Shown: piece by piece, positions 37,101 to 44,518 of the stretch | Numbering within the stretch: the stretch's first letter is position 1 | Layout of the letters: every line of letters starts with the position of its first letter | NCBI GenBank assembly: GCA_014376935.1 | Contig: JACMQO010000169.1 | Coordinates: 1 to 62,934, forward strand | Direction: 5' to 3' | DNA from: Bdellovibrio sp. | GTDB taxonomy: Bacteria > Bdellovibrionota > Bdellovibrionia > Bdellovibrionales > Bdellovibrionaceae | Length of the DNA: 62,934 bases | Notes under the pieces: generated by a model | What the model was told of the DNA's origin: nothing | Database searches by the model: none | The model's input: only the letters and a program-made list of their open reading frames with translations | Made by a program: the position numbers and the translations under genes

Positions 37101-37253
37101 AGTCATAATAGTTACTGTAGGACGATTTAAATCTGGGAAAACATCAATTGGTAAATTCGCCGCGATCCAACCACCATAGACAAGTAATAGCGCTGCCGAA
37201 GCAATCACTAAAAGCCTATGTGACAACGAAAATTTGATAATACGATCAAGCAT
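34113..37253 (-). CDS. CusA/CzcA-type heavy-metal RND transporter
   Basis: The 1046-residue inner-membrane protein is a full-length HME-RND pump with 12 membrane helices and two large periplasmic loops. Visible signatures are FPDLNRPTVTIMTEASGLAP, GLPGVERVRSSSGVG, the acidic helix-4 motif GELVDDAIVDVENVLRRL near residue 400, and GRDFLPKFNEGTATISMM. It would drive metal from the periplasm out through the TolC partner. The GELVDDAIVDVEN form differs from the Cu-type DAAIVMIEN and the Zn/Co-type DGAVVMVEN motifs, so the metal is not certain. AGGAGAAG precedes the ATG. No CusB-type adaptor gene is found in the operon. Confidence 0.9.
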   Translation of the reverse strand: MLDRIIKFSLSHRLLVIASAALLLVYGGWIAANLPIDVFPDLNRPTVTIMTEASGLAPEEVETLVTFPLETSLNGLPGVERVRSSSGVGLSIVYVEFSWGTDIFLNRQLVQEKLTLAKEKIPKNITPIMGPIASIMGEIQLVGLTSKDPKISPMDLRTIADWTIRPRLLSIPGVAQVTSIGGGVKQYQILLSAEKIQRLQLPIADIEHNLSEISLNSTGGFINIDKNESLIRVLGAIRDKNEILNSVVGMHLGRPVLVKDVAEVVEAPQTMRGDASVNATPGVIMSVQKQPGASTIELTREIEKALKEFEKTLPKYVQLNPDLFKQANFIETSIANVQEALRDGVILVLIVLFLFLLNFRTTMITITAIPLSFVLTAIVFKFFGLSVNTMTLGGLAIAIGELVDDAIVDVENVLRRLRENKQSADPKNTLLVIYQASSEVRNSIVIATVIVCLVFLPLFSMGGIEGKLFVPLGIAYIVSLLASMVVSLTVTPALCSYLLTKGKLLEHKDGALVRFLKKMDTKILHKSIKHPYIVIGVTVTLFLGALGLSLTMGRDFLPKFNEGTATISMMAQPGISLDESNKLGAQAETLILKSAEVKSVSRRTGRAEQDEHAEGVHSSEIDVDFKDDGRPREIVLTEIRKNLSTIENVFINVGQPISHRLDHLLSGVRAQIAIKVFGADLATLRAKAAEIKKSIEGTPGLVDLQVEQQTLIPQVKIQLMRDEAAKYGIVVGDLSQLMEKALQGEVVGQILEGQKSIDVLMRFDEKSRSDLELIKKTPIKLLPDGTKVTVEKVADVFESTGPNIVNRENAQRRIVVLANSSGRDLDGLVKEIQSKINNKVQLPQGYFISYGGQFESQQQAAKLMNLLAIIAIIGVFTVLYMHFKSTFISIQVMLNIPMAFIGGIIGIYLTDKTISVASLVAFVTLCGIASRNGIMMISHYLHLMKHEGEQFTEHMVIRGSLERLVPVLMTALTAILGLIPLALAGGTPGKEILHPVAVVIVGGLISSTLLDMFVTPAVFYHFGKKSAEESVQRMNQKNIFEGENNV

Positions 37254-37296
37254 GACTTCTCCTGAAAAATTTAAATCTTAAAATACGTGTCATGAT

Positions 37297-37710
37297 TTAC
37301 TTTTGTTTACCATGCCCATCATCGACAACTTCCAACTTAAATGGCAAGGGGTACAAGACTTCTATACCTTTTTGATCTTCTCTTTGCGCTAAAACCTTTA
37401 ATTCGCCCTTTTTAGATAAGTCGACTGATGCTGGAAATGCGCACAAATAATAATTTTCTTTAATTTCACATTTTGCTTTTGCTTTGTTATTTAAAGTTAC
37501 GTTCAGATCCGATTTTACAACAGATGGGTTTTTCCATTGGATATCTAAAAGAAATACTTTTAATTTATTTTTGCCAAAGGGAGTTATTTCTGTATGAAAG
37601 GCGCCAGGCATCCTAACGTATCCTCCATTGGGTCCAAATTTGTCTTCGCCATGTGCGCACGCGAAACTTGAAATTAAAAAAAAGATAGAGGCGCAGGCTG
37701 ATAAATTCAT
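37297..37710 (-). CDS. Small exported protein of the metal operon
   Basis: The 137-residue protein has a signal peptide ending near SSFACA and begins the mature part with HGEDKFGPNGGYVRMPGAFH, followed by beta-rich sequence with two Cys (KCEIKENYYLCAF). It recalls the His/Gly-rich accessory domains found beside metal RND pumps, like the protein at 33369. It lies directly upstream of the RND gene. Function inferred from context only. Confidence 0.65.
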   Translation of the reverse strand: MNLSACASIFFLISSFACAHGEDKFGPNGGYVRMPGAFHTEITPFGKNKLKVFLLDIQWKNPSVVKSDLNVTLNNKAKAKCEIKENYYLCAFPASVDLSKKGELKVLAQREDQKGIEVLYPLPFKLEVVDDGHGKQK

Positions 37711-37806
37711 AATATCTCCATTTGCATTAAAAAGACGGATAAGATTCTACTTACCCTTTCGTACAACTTAATCTGTATTACGAGCGACAAAGACTTTTGT
37801 GACATC

Positions 37807-38562
37807 TTATTTTGAAACATTCACTGAAAGTGCCATTGTTTTTAAAACATTATGATCAAGAAGCTGTACCCAAACGCGGTAATCACCTTCGGTCGGGAAA
37901 ATAGCATGAATCATTCCGGTATTTTGCGTAGCTCCTTCCATTGGGTGAACGTGTATTAGTTCGTCACCATCAGGGGATACTGCAATGACATGAGCCGGCG
38001 CCCCTAAGTAAGGTGTGATCTCTGGCTGCTGTCCGTCTTCGCGTGTAACTGTGTAGGTGATCATCGCCATTTTGCCAGCTTGAAGTTTGGTATTATCTAA
38101 TTCAACAGAAGTTGCCTGGTCAGTTGCTTTTCTATTTTCAGGTAAAGCAACAATAGGAATAGAAGGTTTGCCATTTACAACTTGAGCTTTTGTGAAAGTT
38201 GTAAACTCTGTCCCATCTAGTAATTCGCCTTGCACCCATACAAAATAATTGCCGTTTGTTGTTAGGTTTAGATTTGCGAACCACATTTTTCCAGCAAAGG
38301 TAGGATGGACATGATTAAATTCATTACGTGATGGATCGTAAACGATTAAATGAAGAATTTTGGTATGAGTTTCAAGCAAATCCGCTTCGGCAATTGTTTT
38401 TTGAGACTTATCATCAAACAACTGAAACATGTAACTAATGGCACCTGCATTATATGAACTTTGTAATTCGGCCTCAATTGACACTCTACTTTCATCTGCA
38501 TCATGAGCTATCGATAAAGAAGCTGTTAAGTAAATGATGATCGCAAAAAACACTTTTTTCAT
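37807..38562 (-). CDS. Exported two-domain protein with HVHP motifs
   Basis: The ATG at 38562 has GGAGA five bases upstream and a signal peptide (MKKVFFAIIIYLTASLSIAH), giving 251 residues. Two related beta domains each carry a His-Val-His-Pro element: ILHLIVYDPSRNEFNHVHP and APAHVIAVSPDGDELIHVHP. This implies an internal duplication and probable metal binding. It is the first gene of the leftward copper operon, directly downstream of a CsoR-type box. Family not named. Confidence 0.7.
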   Translation of the reverse strand: MKKVFFAIIIYLTASLSIAHDADESRVSIEAELQSSYNAGAISYMFQLFDDKSQKTIAEADLLETHTKILHLIVYDPSRNEFNHVHPTFAGKMWFANLNLTTNGNYFVWVQGELLDGTEFTTFTKAQVVNGKPSIPIVALPENRKATDQATSVELDNTKLQAGKMAMITYTVTREDGQQPEITPYLGAPAHVIAVSPDGDELIHVHPMEGATQNTGMIHAIFPTEGDYRVWVQLLDHNVLKTMALSVNVSK

Positions 38563-38593
38563 ATTGTCTCCATTAAGTTGGTGAGCTTTCAAG

Positions 38594-38610
38594 ATACCCG
38601 TACGGGGTAT
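38594..38610. promoter_or_regulatory. CsoR-type operator box 1 (leftward operon)
   Basis: ATACCC-GTACG-GGGTAT: 6-base arms with a 5-base spacer, the same design as box 2 and as known CsoR operators rich in TACCC/GGGTA. It lies 32 bases upstream of the first gene of the leftward operon, so it probably represses it in the absence of Cu(I). Confidence 0.75.
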
Positions 38611-38695
38611 AATCTGGTTAGCGAAATGGCATTGCGTCAAAATATAACTTATTTTCTGACTCAATTTTACCAATTAAAGCTTACTGAGAACACTA

Positions 38696-38725
38696 TTGAC
38701 ATATACCCCATATGGGTATTACTAA
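38696..38725 (+). promoter_or_regulatory. csoR promoter with CsoR-type operator box 2
   Basis: A perfect TTGACA (-35, 38696-38701) is followed 18 bases later by TACTAA (38720-38725) as a possible -10. ATACCC-CATAT-GGGTAT (38703-38719) fills the spacer. An operator placed between -35 and -10 would block polymerase, so csoR should repress itself until copper releases it. Confidence 0.75.
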
Positions 38726-38748
38726 TATTGAGCAACAGGAGAAGTATT

Positions 38749-39075
38749 TTGCCTCATATAAAAAAAGCCGTAGCAAAAAATAGAAAAGATGCGATTGTGC
38801 CTAAGCCGCCACATGATCATAGTGCAGAACTTAGAAGATTAAGTCGTATCAAAGGGCAAGTCGAAGGTATTGAACGCATGATTATCGAAAAAAGATACTG
38901 TCCTGAAATTGTTATTCAGATTAAAGCAGTTCGATCTGCACTTAGAATGTTAGAAGCAAACATTGTTGAAGGCCACATGAGGCACTGTGTATCGGCCGCT
39001 ATAAAAAGTCGTGATCCACTTGTCGCACAAGAAAAGCTTGAGGAAATACTTCTTTTAATGAAGGGCCAGGGGTAG
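38749..39075 (+). CDS. csoR: CsoR-family copper-sensing repressor
   Basis: The TTG at 38749, just after ACAGGAGAAG, gives 108 residues of the CsoR/RcnR all-helical fold (RRLSRIKGQVEGIERMI, IKAVRSALRML). The Cu(I) ligands of CsoR are present as Cys51, His76 and Cys80 (YC, EGH, RHC). That favours Cu(I) sensing over the nickel or formaldehyde branches. It is divergent from the copper operon, with two matching operator boxes in the shared intergenic region. Cu(I) binding should release DNA. Confidence 0.9.
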   Translation: MPHIKKAVAKNRKDAIVPKPPHDHSAELRRLSRIKGQVEGIERMIIEKRYCPEIVIQIKAVRSALRMLEANIVEGHMRHCVSAAIKSRDPLVAQEKLEEILLLMKGQG

Positions 39076-39150
39076 AGCACGGTCAAAAAATTGTTGTATT
39101 ATTTCTAGTTTACAAAATATTTAACGCTATAATAAAAAAAGAGGAACTCT

Positions 39151-39735
39151 ATGAAAAAAATGATATTGATTGCAGGTGCTTTTTTAACTTCCACTTTGGT
39201 ATGGGCTCATCCGGCGGGTCCGGGTGTTACCAATGCAAAGGCCGTTGAACTATCTGCTCATAGAATTGATCGTTTGGTCGCATTAGGAAAAATTGATGCT
39301 TCATTTTTGAAAAATTTAGCGAAGATTGAAGTCAGCATAACTCCTGATCAGGCGCCGGTTTTTTACAAGGTAAAAGTATCACAGACGCAACCTTTGCAAG
39401 GGATGCCGATGCAGGTTGATATTTCTTTTGACGACGATGGTAAGCCACTGGCGTTTCAAATCATTGCTGGCGGGGTCGCTGGACCTGACCCAGGTTGGAT
39501 CGATAAAAATGCTGATACCTTAGCAGAAAACTGTTTGCACTATATTCTAGAAAATAACGCTGATGCCAAGATTGCTCTTTTCGATAAAGGACTTTCGACG
39601 TTTAGTTTATCGAAAGGAATTTTAAACGGAGAGACGGTATCTCGTGGGCAAGCCATTTCGATGCTAACTACCGAAAGATTAAATATTTATTTGAAGCTTG
39701 ATGGCACATTTATTTCTGCCGAAGTTATTCCGTAA
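39151..39735 (+). CDS. Exported DUF6488-like protein
   Basis: The 194-residue protein has a signal peptide ending at VWA and begins HPAGPGV. The mature part has an alpha/beta pattern with a helix AVELSAHRIDRLVALGKIDA and a PepSY-like segment (VFYKVKVSQTQPLQG, DISFDDDGKPLAFQ). It resembles DUF6488-type proteins found in copper-resistance regions, at modest certainty. GAGGAAC precedes the ATG. It is downstream of csoR, probably cotranscribed. Confidence 0.6.
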   Translation: MKKMILIAGAFLTSTLVWAHPAGPGVTNAKAVELSAHRIDRLVALGKIDASFLKNLAKIEVSITPDQAPVFYKVKVSQTQPLQGMPMQVDISFDDDGKPLAFQIIAGGVAGPDPGWIDKNADTLAENCLHYILENNADAKIALFDKGLSTFSLSKGILNGETVSRGQAISMLTTERLNIYLKLDGTFISAEVIP

Positions 39736-39747
39736 TCAATTTTTAAT

Positions 39748-40425
39748 ATGAAAAAAATAGCGTCGACCTATATATTTTTAAGCTTGTTTCTAACGGGGTG
39801 TAATTATTCAATGCTCAAGGAAAGCTCGGACGAAAGAGCCGCAAAGTTCGGTCTTCCGGGTGATAAAATATCAGAGCTATCTTATTCAATGATTAACCAT
39901 AGAATTTTTTTTCCAAGGTGTGTCGCATGCCATGGGGCTGGGACCAATGTTAATCTTGAGACTTATGCCGGAGTCGTAAGTAATTTAGCCTTAATTAAGA
40001 AAGCCATTTTTCAAGATATGAGTATGCCAAAGCAAGGGTCATTGTCGGTCGAAGAACTTTCTTATCTTTGGAATTGGATTAATCTTGGGGCGCCCGAACA
40101 GGCACAAAATGGCAATTTAAGTCCGGCACCAGAATCTATTTTGCCAACTTATGATTCCATTAACACGCATGTTTTTATGTCGTCCTGTAAAGATTGTCAT
40201 AATCCAAATGGATCTGGAAAGCGTATTCTTTTTGATAAAGAGTCGCTGTTGAATTCGCCACTCGAACTGATCATTCCCGGAAATCCTGATGAGTCAGGAT
40301 TAGTTATTGCGATCGAAAGAATGGATGATAAAAGAATGCCTCCTGGTAAAGAGGGTTATTCGCAATTAAAAGATGAAGATAAGTTAGCTATTCGAAAATG
40401 GATTGAAAATGGAGCGAAAGATTAA
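39748..40425 (+). CDS. Di-heme cytochrome c-like lipoprotein
   Basis: A lipobox (FLTGC, Cys18) anchors a 225-residue protein with two c-type heme motifs, CVACH (58-62) and CKDCH (147-151). Each is followed by a cytochrome-like helix and a later Met-Pro (SMPKQG, RMPPGK) that could give the axial ligand. The layout resembles planctomycete-type cytochrome C domains in exported redox proteins. A role in periplasmic electron transfer, perhaps copper oxidation, is inferred from the copper context. Confidence 0.8.
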   Translation: MKKIASTYIFLSLFLTGCNYSMLKESSDERAAKFGLPGDKISELSYSMINHRIFFPRCVACHGAGTNVNLETYAGVVSNLALIKKAIFQDMSMPKQGSLSVEELSYLWNWINLGAPEQAQNGNLSPAPESILPTYDSINTHVFMSSCKDCHNPNGSGKRILFDKESLLNSPLELIIPGNPDESGLVIAIERMDDKRMPPGKEGYSQLKDEDKLAIRKWIENGAKD

Positions 40426-40445
40426 AATTCTGCATTAAGGACGTT

Positions 40446-41660
40446 ATGGAAAATATTATTACAAAAGTTATCGCGCTTATACTGTTTGCAAATATTTCTT
40501 ATGCAGAAACGATCTCCTGTGCGGGAATTACTAATAGCCCAAATACAACAGAAATGAAATTTGTGGTCTTGATTCGAAGTAAGATTGATAAGTTTAGTCG
40601 TCAATCCTATTACACTTCAAGTGTTACTTATCAATCGCCAGATGGGTCCAAATTAATTCAAGGAATTGATTTGAATGCCAAAGTTCGAACTCTTTTGACT
40701 AAGGTTGTGTACGTAGGAAGTAATCAGGAAAACTCTTTAGAGTTAACCTTTAACGCCGATAATGTATTATCAAATGCCGTACTAAATAATCCTTTAAGCT
40801 GTTTTAAAAATGTTCAAGTGGCTTGTGACATTGTAGGGAATTTGCCTGTAAGGCCTATTTGCAGCGAAGATATTGATAAGACAAGTGTATTAATCAGTGC
40901 CATAAAAATTTCAGACAATATTGATCCGGTACAGACAGCTATAGATTGCGGTGCGAATGTAAATAAGGTTGATAAAAATGGTTGTACACCATTGATGTTC
41001 GCCGTTGATTCAACCTGCGGGACTGACAATGCGATTCGGTATAGTTCGTCATTCGGAATCACGGACCAAATTATTGATTTATTAACCAGTAACGGTGCTT
41101 TTGTAAATGTGGCAGACAAGCGTGGTGAAACCCCATTAATAAAGGCAGTGAAAGCAAACCTACCTGATGTTTATAATACCTTTATTGCTTCAGAAGCAGA
41201 CTTTGATACACAAGACGATCTTGGCAACACTGCTTTGATGTACGCCGTTTTGGGCGGAGACTCATCTATTGTTCAGCAAATCATTGAGGGTAATCCGGAT
41301 CGCAGAATTAAAAACCACGATGGCAAGACAGCTTTTGATATCGCGAATCAATGGCAAAAATCGGAGCTGATCGACTTGGTTAGGATTCCTGACATTTCGA
41401 TTGTTATTCAGGGAAACGAAGATGGAACTTGTTCCCCATTGCAAATTAATTTGAAACAAGGGCAGGTTGTCGACTTAACTTTAAAAGCCACTACTAAAAT
41501 GTTCACGCTGGACTCCAAAAGACTTGGAATTTCAATAATGGCTGACACAAATAGTTCGAAACATTTAACATTTAAGGCAGATACTAAGGGTGCATTTACT
41601 TTTAATTGTGGTTTTCACGGTGCAAATCAATTTTCTGAAGGAAGTTTTATAGTTCAGTAA
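40446..41660 (+). CDS. Exported ankyrin-repeat protein with C-terminal cupredoxin-like domain
   Basis: A signal peptide ending near ISYA is followed by an N-terminal beta domain (about 20-150). Ankyrin repeats follow (about 160-310, with NGCTPLMFAV, RGETPLIKAV, LGNTALMYAV, DGKTAFDIA). A roughly 90-residue cupredoxin-like domain ends in CGFHG (Cys388, His391). The His expected earlier in such domains is replaced by Met352 (TTKMFTLDS), and the final Met ligand position is SEGSF. Copper binding is therefore plausible but altered. The gene follows the di-heme lipoprotein by 20 bases. Confidence 0.75.
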   Translation: MENIITKVIALILFANISYAETISCAGITNSPNTTEMKFVVLIRSKIDKFSRQSYYTSSVTYQSPDGSKLIQGIDLNAKVRTLLTKVVYVGSNQENSLELTFNADNVLSNAVLNNPLSCFKNVQVACDIVGNLPVRPICSEDIDKTSVLISAIKISDNIDPVQTAIDCGANVNKVDKNGCTPLMFAVDSTCGTDNAIRYSSSFGITDQIIDLLTSNGAFVNVADKRGETPLIKAVKANLPDVYNTFIASEADFDTQDDLGNTALMYAVLGGDSSIVQQIIEGNPDRRIKNHDGKTAFDIANQWQKSELIDLVRIPDISIVIQGNEDGTCSPLQINLKQGQVVDLTLKATTKMFTLDSKRLGISIMADTNSSKHLTFKADTKGAFTFNCGFHGANQFSEGSFIVQ

Positions 41661-41688
41661 CTTGAAATTCGGATGCAGGCGCCATTTA

Positions 41689-41713
41689 TCCGCTCACTTT
41701 ATAAATGAGCGGA
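41689..41713. terminator. Convergent-gene terminator
   Basis: TCCGCTCA and TGAGCGGA pair around a 9-base loop, midway between the rightward copper operon and the leftward Met-rich gene, followed by CTTTAAT on the plus strand. It can serve both strands. Confidence 0.65.
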
Positions 41714-41724
41714 CTTTAATCCAA

Positions 41725-41991
41725 TTATTTTTTTGAAGCCGGATGTTTTTTCATTTTGTGCTTCATCACTTTACTACATTCGTCATGGCTTTTTTCTTTT
41801 TGGCATTCAGCCATCATTTTATCCATATCCATATCCATATTACCCATATTTTTATGATCCATTTTCATCTGTTCTGAAGTTGTTGCTGGCGTTTGTGCAT
41901 CCGTTTTAGTTTCTTCGGCATGGGCAGTGCCATAAATAAATAGACTGGTGAAGGTCACGGCCGCTAGTTTGATTAATTTTTTTGTATTCAT
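41725..41991 (-). CDS. Met/His-rich exported copper-binding protein
   Basis: The 88-residue protein has a signal peptide ending at AHA. The mature part is short, acidic then Met-rich (MKMDHKNMGNMDMDMDKMM), followed by Cys-containing ECQKEKSHDECSKVM and a basic end. Clustered Met, His and Cys are typical of periplasmic Cu(I) chaperones or buffers. The context, next to the csoR-linked genes, agrees. No known fold is seen. Confidence 0.7.
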   Translation of the reverse strand: MNTKKLIKLAAVTFTSLFIYGTAHAEETKTDAQTPATTSEQMKMDHKNMGNMDMDMDKMMAECQKEKSHDECSKVMKHKMKKHPASKK

Positions 41992-42324
41992 AAATTCTCC
42001 TATTGTGTTTGGTTTATGATAGTTACTGTTCTTATTTTTAACTTCTATCTGTCATCTGTATACACATCTTTGCTTATTAGAAGATTAATTAAACTTAACA
42101 TTACGGAGCTCGGCCTGTGCTGGCATCATCGCCAAAATCTTTTTACTTAAGTTAACGATTCAGTAAAAAATCAGTAAAAAATCCAGGGCGGTGACAATTA
42201 CCGGCCTGGTTCAACTTCTTAAACAATTTCGTCTTATCAATAGACATGTATTCGTTTTGGGACGGCCTACATCTAGCAATTCGTAGTCTGGTCGTAAAAC
42301 GGATACTTTGTTTCGGAGGACGTC
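41992..42324. other. Non-coding intergenic stretch
   Basis: These 333 bases separate the copper region from the exported operon. They are AT-rich on the left and contain a short direct repeat (TCAGTAAAAAA twice near 42160-42180). A GGAGG ribosome-binding site lies near the right end for the next gene. The stretch should hold the divergent promoters; no ORF, RNA gene or strong hairpin was seen. Confidence 0.6.
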
Positions 42325-43482
42325 ATGGCAAACTATTTAAATCGTAAAGCATTGTGTGCACTATTATTAAGTAGTGCTCAGTTTATTTCAGGATTAGCCC
42401 ATTCACAGCAGCAGCAGACCGAAGCGATCAATACGGTTCGCACATTACAAGTCAACACCACGGCCCAGCCCCGCAGTAAGGGAGAGCTATCTTGTTTTGA
42501 CATTGATCTAGTGCCTAAGAAAACAATTTGTCGTTATCTACCCATCAACGAGACCGCCTCTAGTTTACAATCAAGCATTTTACGCGACTTTTTCGGCGGG
42601 CGCCAACCCGGAAACCCTGATGAATCATTTGTCCGAGTTTTAAATAACGGTCAATTAGAATTTGCCGATGTGAATAAGCAAGTCATCGATCAAATTATTA
42701 AAATACTACCGACGTTAGATACATTAGACATCTACGTTGAACGTAGAAAAGTAAATATCGTTGTGCAGATACTGCAGTTAAAAGACGGCGCTGATGATTC
42801 AGCCGGTTTTTTACTGGGCGCGCAGTATTCAGGTAAAGACCGTCAATCGGTCAAAGAGCAAGACCGGGTCACCACGACCGCTGCGGGCGGGCTGATAAAT
42901 TTTAACTTTGCGTTCGGTAATTTAATTAACAGCGTCTTAAATTTAACTTTGAATAATTACAAATCAACCAATGACGTTAAAGTTATTTCTAGCGTGCCGA
43001 TCGTCCTGACTCACGGTTACCAATTATCTAACGTGGCTCCGTACAGTAAGCCCGTTTACATTCAAACAACATCGGTCAGTAGCGTCCCCGAGCAAGAGGG
43101 CATTCAGTTTCAAGGGCAGTCGCGCTTTCATGAAAATGCGAACAGTAAAATCGTTATTAAAGATTTCAGCATCAGCGTTTCGCAATTTGAACCGAACACG
43201 GTTAAAACGGAAGGCTCGGTCGAGGGGCTTGAAACTTTTAAATCACCGATGCGTGATTTAGAATTAGAAGTCGGGTGTTCGACCGCAATTCGCGTGATCA
43301 ATGTCTCTAGAAAAGTACAGAAAAAACAACACAATATGATTTTTAGCGCGAAGAATGAAGTCTCTGATTCGAAAAAAGTATTTTTGTTTGTGATTCAGGC
43401 GTTAAGCGATTCTAAGGGCAGTACGCCATCGACAAATTGTGCTGAAACAAGCGTGGTTCCGGAATTAGGTCAGGCGAAATAA
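42325..43482 (+). CDS. Exported secretin-like protein
   Basis: The 385-residue protein follows a GGAGG site and has a signal peptide ending near AHS. An N-terminal domain with two Cys leads to TLDTLDIYVERRKVNIVVQI, which resembles the last N-domain and entry to a secretin barrel. Later VKVISSVPIVLTHGYQLSNV resembles the secretin strand that usually reads S.P.ltt.n...a. The protein is shorter than true secretins and no partner ATPase is near. This likeness is an inference from a few segments. It heads a three-gene exported operon. Confidence 0.5.
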   Translation: MANYLNRKALCALLLSSAQFISGLAHSQQQQTEAINTVRTLQVNTTAQPRSKGELSCFDIDLVPKKTICRYLPINETASSLQSSILRDFFGGRQPGNPDESFVRVLNNGQLEFADVNKQVIDQIIKILPTLDTLDIYVERRKVNIVVQILQLKDGADDSAGFLLGAQYSGKDRQSVKEQDRVTTTAAGGLINFNFAFGNLINSVLNLTLNNYKSTNDVKVISSVPIVLTHGYQLSNVAPYSKPVYIQTTSVSSVPEQEGIQFQGQSRFHENANSKIVIKDFSISVSQFEPNTVKTEGSVEGLETFKSPMRDLELEVGCSTAIRVINVSRKVQKKQHNMIFSAKNEVSDSKKVFLFVIQALSDSKGSTPSTNCAETSVVPELGQAK

Positions 43483-43489
43483 CGACACG

Positions 43490-44518
43490 ATGAAAAACTT
43501 TTGGCTTGTTCCATTACTACTAGTTTTAGCCACAAGCGGGCCAGTCTTGGCCGCTAAGATGCCGATATTAACGGATTCAACCGTAACGACCACGGCCGAA
43601 GTTTTAAATCGCATTCAGTCCGATGCCATGGCTTTAATAAAAGTAAAGTACAACGACTTACAAAAAAACTTCACGCCGAATTACTTAACGACGGGGCTTG
43701 ATCTGGATTGTCGTACCGGAGTCACGTCCTTACCCGGAAATCCCCAGTACGCGGGAGTTCGCATTAGCAATAGCTCAAATATTTTAGCCGATGGCTTAGT
43801 GAAATCCTTTTCAAGCGTCAGTCACTTTGATTGTTACGGCCAACTGATCTTCACGGAACGTATTTCGGTCGTGGGTCTTAGTCCCGTCGCGATTAATGTA
43901 GCCGATGCGGTTAAGTTCGTAAGGCTATTTGAAGTGCAGGCGGGCGAGACGGCCAGACAATATCAAATTGAAAATGCGCGTGCGGAAACTGTTTTTTCAA
44001 TTCATTCTAGACGGGCCAATACGGGAACTGAAGAACGTATTTACTCAGGTGTCGAAGTGGTCGGTATTAATTGGTTAGAGTTAAATCAAATAGATCCTTC
44101 ACCGAACGAACGTCGCATTTATTCACAATTAAATTCCGGCATCTTTAATATCAATGGCAGTAAATACCGCATGACATTTAAAAATAATGGGTCGATGATT
44201 TTTAAAACATTATGGACCGATCGTTTGATCGAACAAACCAAAGACGATGTCGTCTTAAGTCAGGCTAATTACGATTCGTACCTTGTTAGCTCGATCGAAG
44301 GATTAACAAGTAGCATGTTGTCGCAGATTTTGGCGGGATTTATTTTAAAAATGCCCGAAACTAAAAAAGTCCAAGTGGGCGTTAGCGATTCCCCATTTTT
44401 ACGACAGTTGCAACTTAACTACAACCGCATGCAAACCAATACCGAGCCCGATCAAGTAAAGCTATTTTTTCAAAAAGCGATCGAGGATATAAAATCCGGT
44501 CGCCTTAAGGTCGATTGA
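43490..44518 (+). CDS. Exported protein of unknown function
   Basis: The 342-residue protein has a signal peptide ending near VLAA and a soluble body with mixed strands and helices (VKYNDLQKNF, LDLDCRTGVTSL, VEVVGINWLELNQI). A few Cys and no membrane span are seen. It lies 7 bases after the secretin-like gene and its stop overlaps the start of the next gene, so the three are one operon. No family recognised. Confidence 0.6.
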   Translation: MKNFWLVPLLLVLATSGPVLAAKMPILTDSTVTTTAEVLNRIQSDAMALIKVKYNDLQKNFTPNYLTTGLDLDCRTGVTSLPGNPQYAGVRISNSSNILADGLVKSFSSVSHFDCYGQLIFTERISVVGLSPVAINVADAVKFVRLFEVQAGETARQYQIENARAETVFSIHSRRANTGTEERIYSGVEVVGINWLELNQIDPSPNERRIYSQLNSGIFNINGSKYRMTFKNNGSMIFKTLWTDRLIEQTKDDVVLSQANYDSYLVSSIEGLTSSMLSQILAGFILKMPETKKVQVGVSDSPFLRQLQLNYNRMQTNTEPDQVKLFFQKAIEDIKSGRLKVD

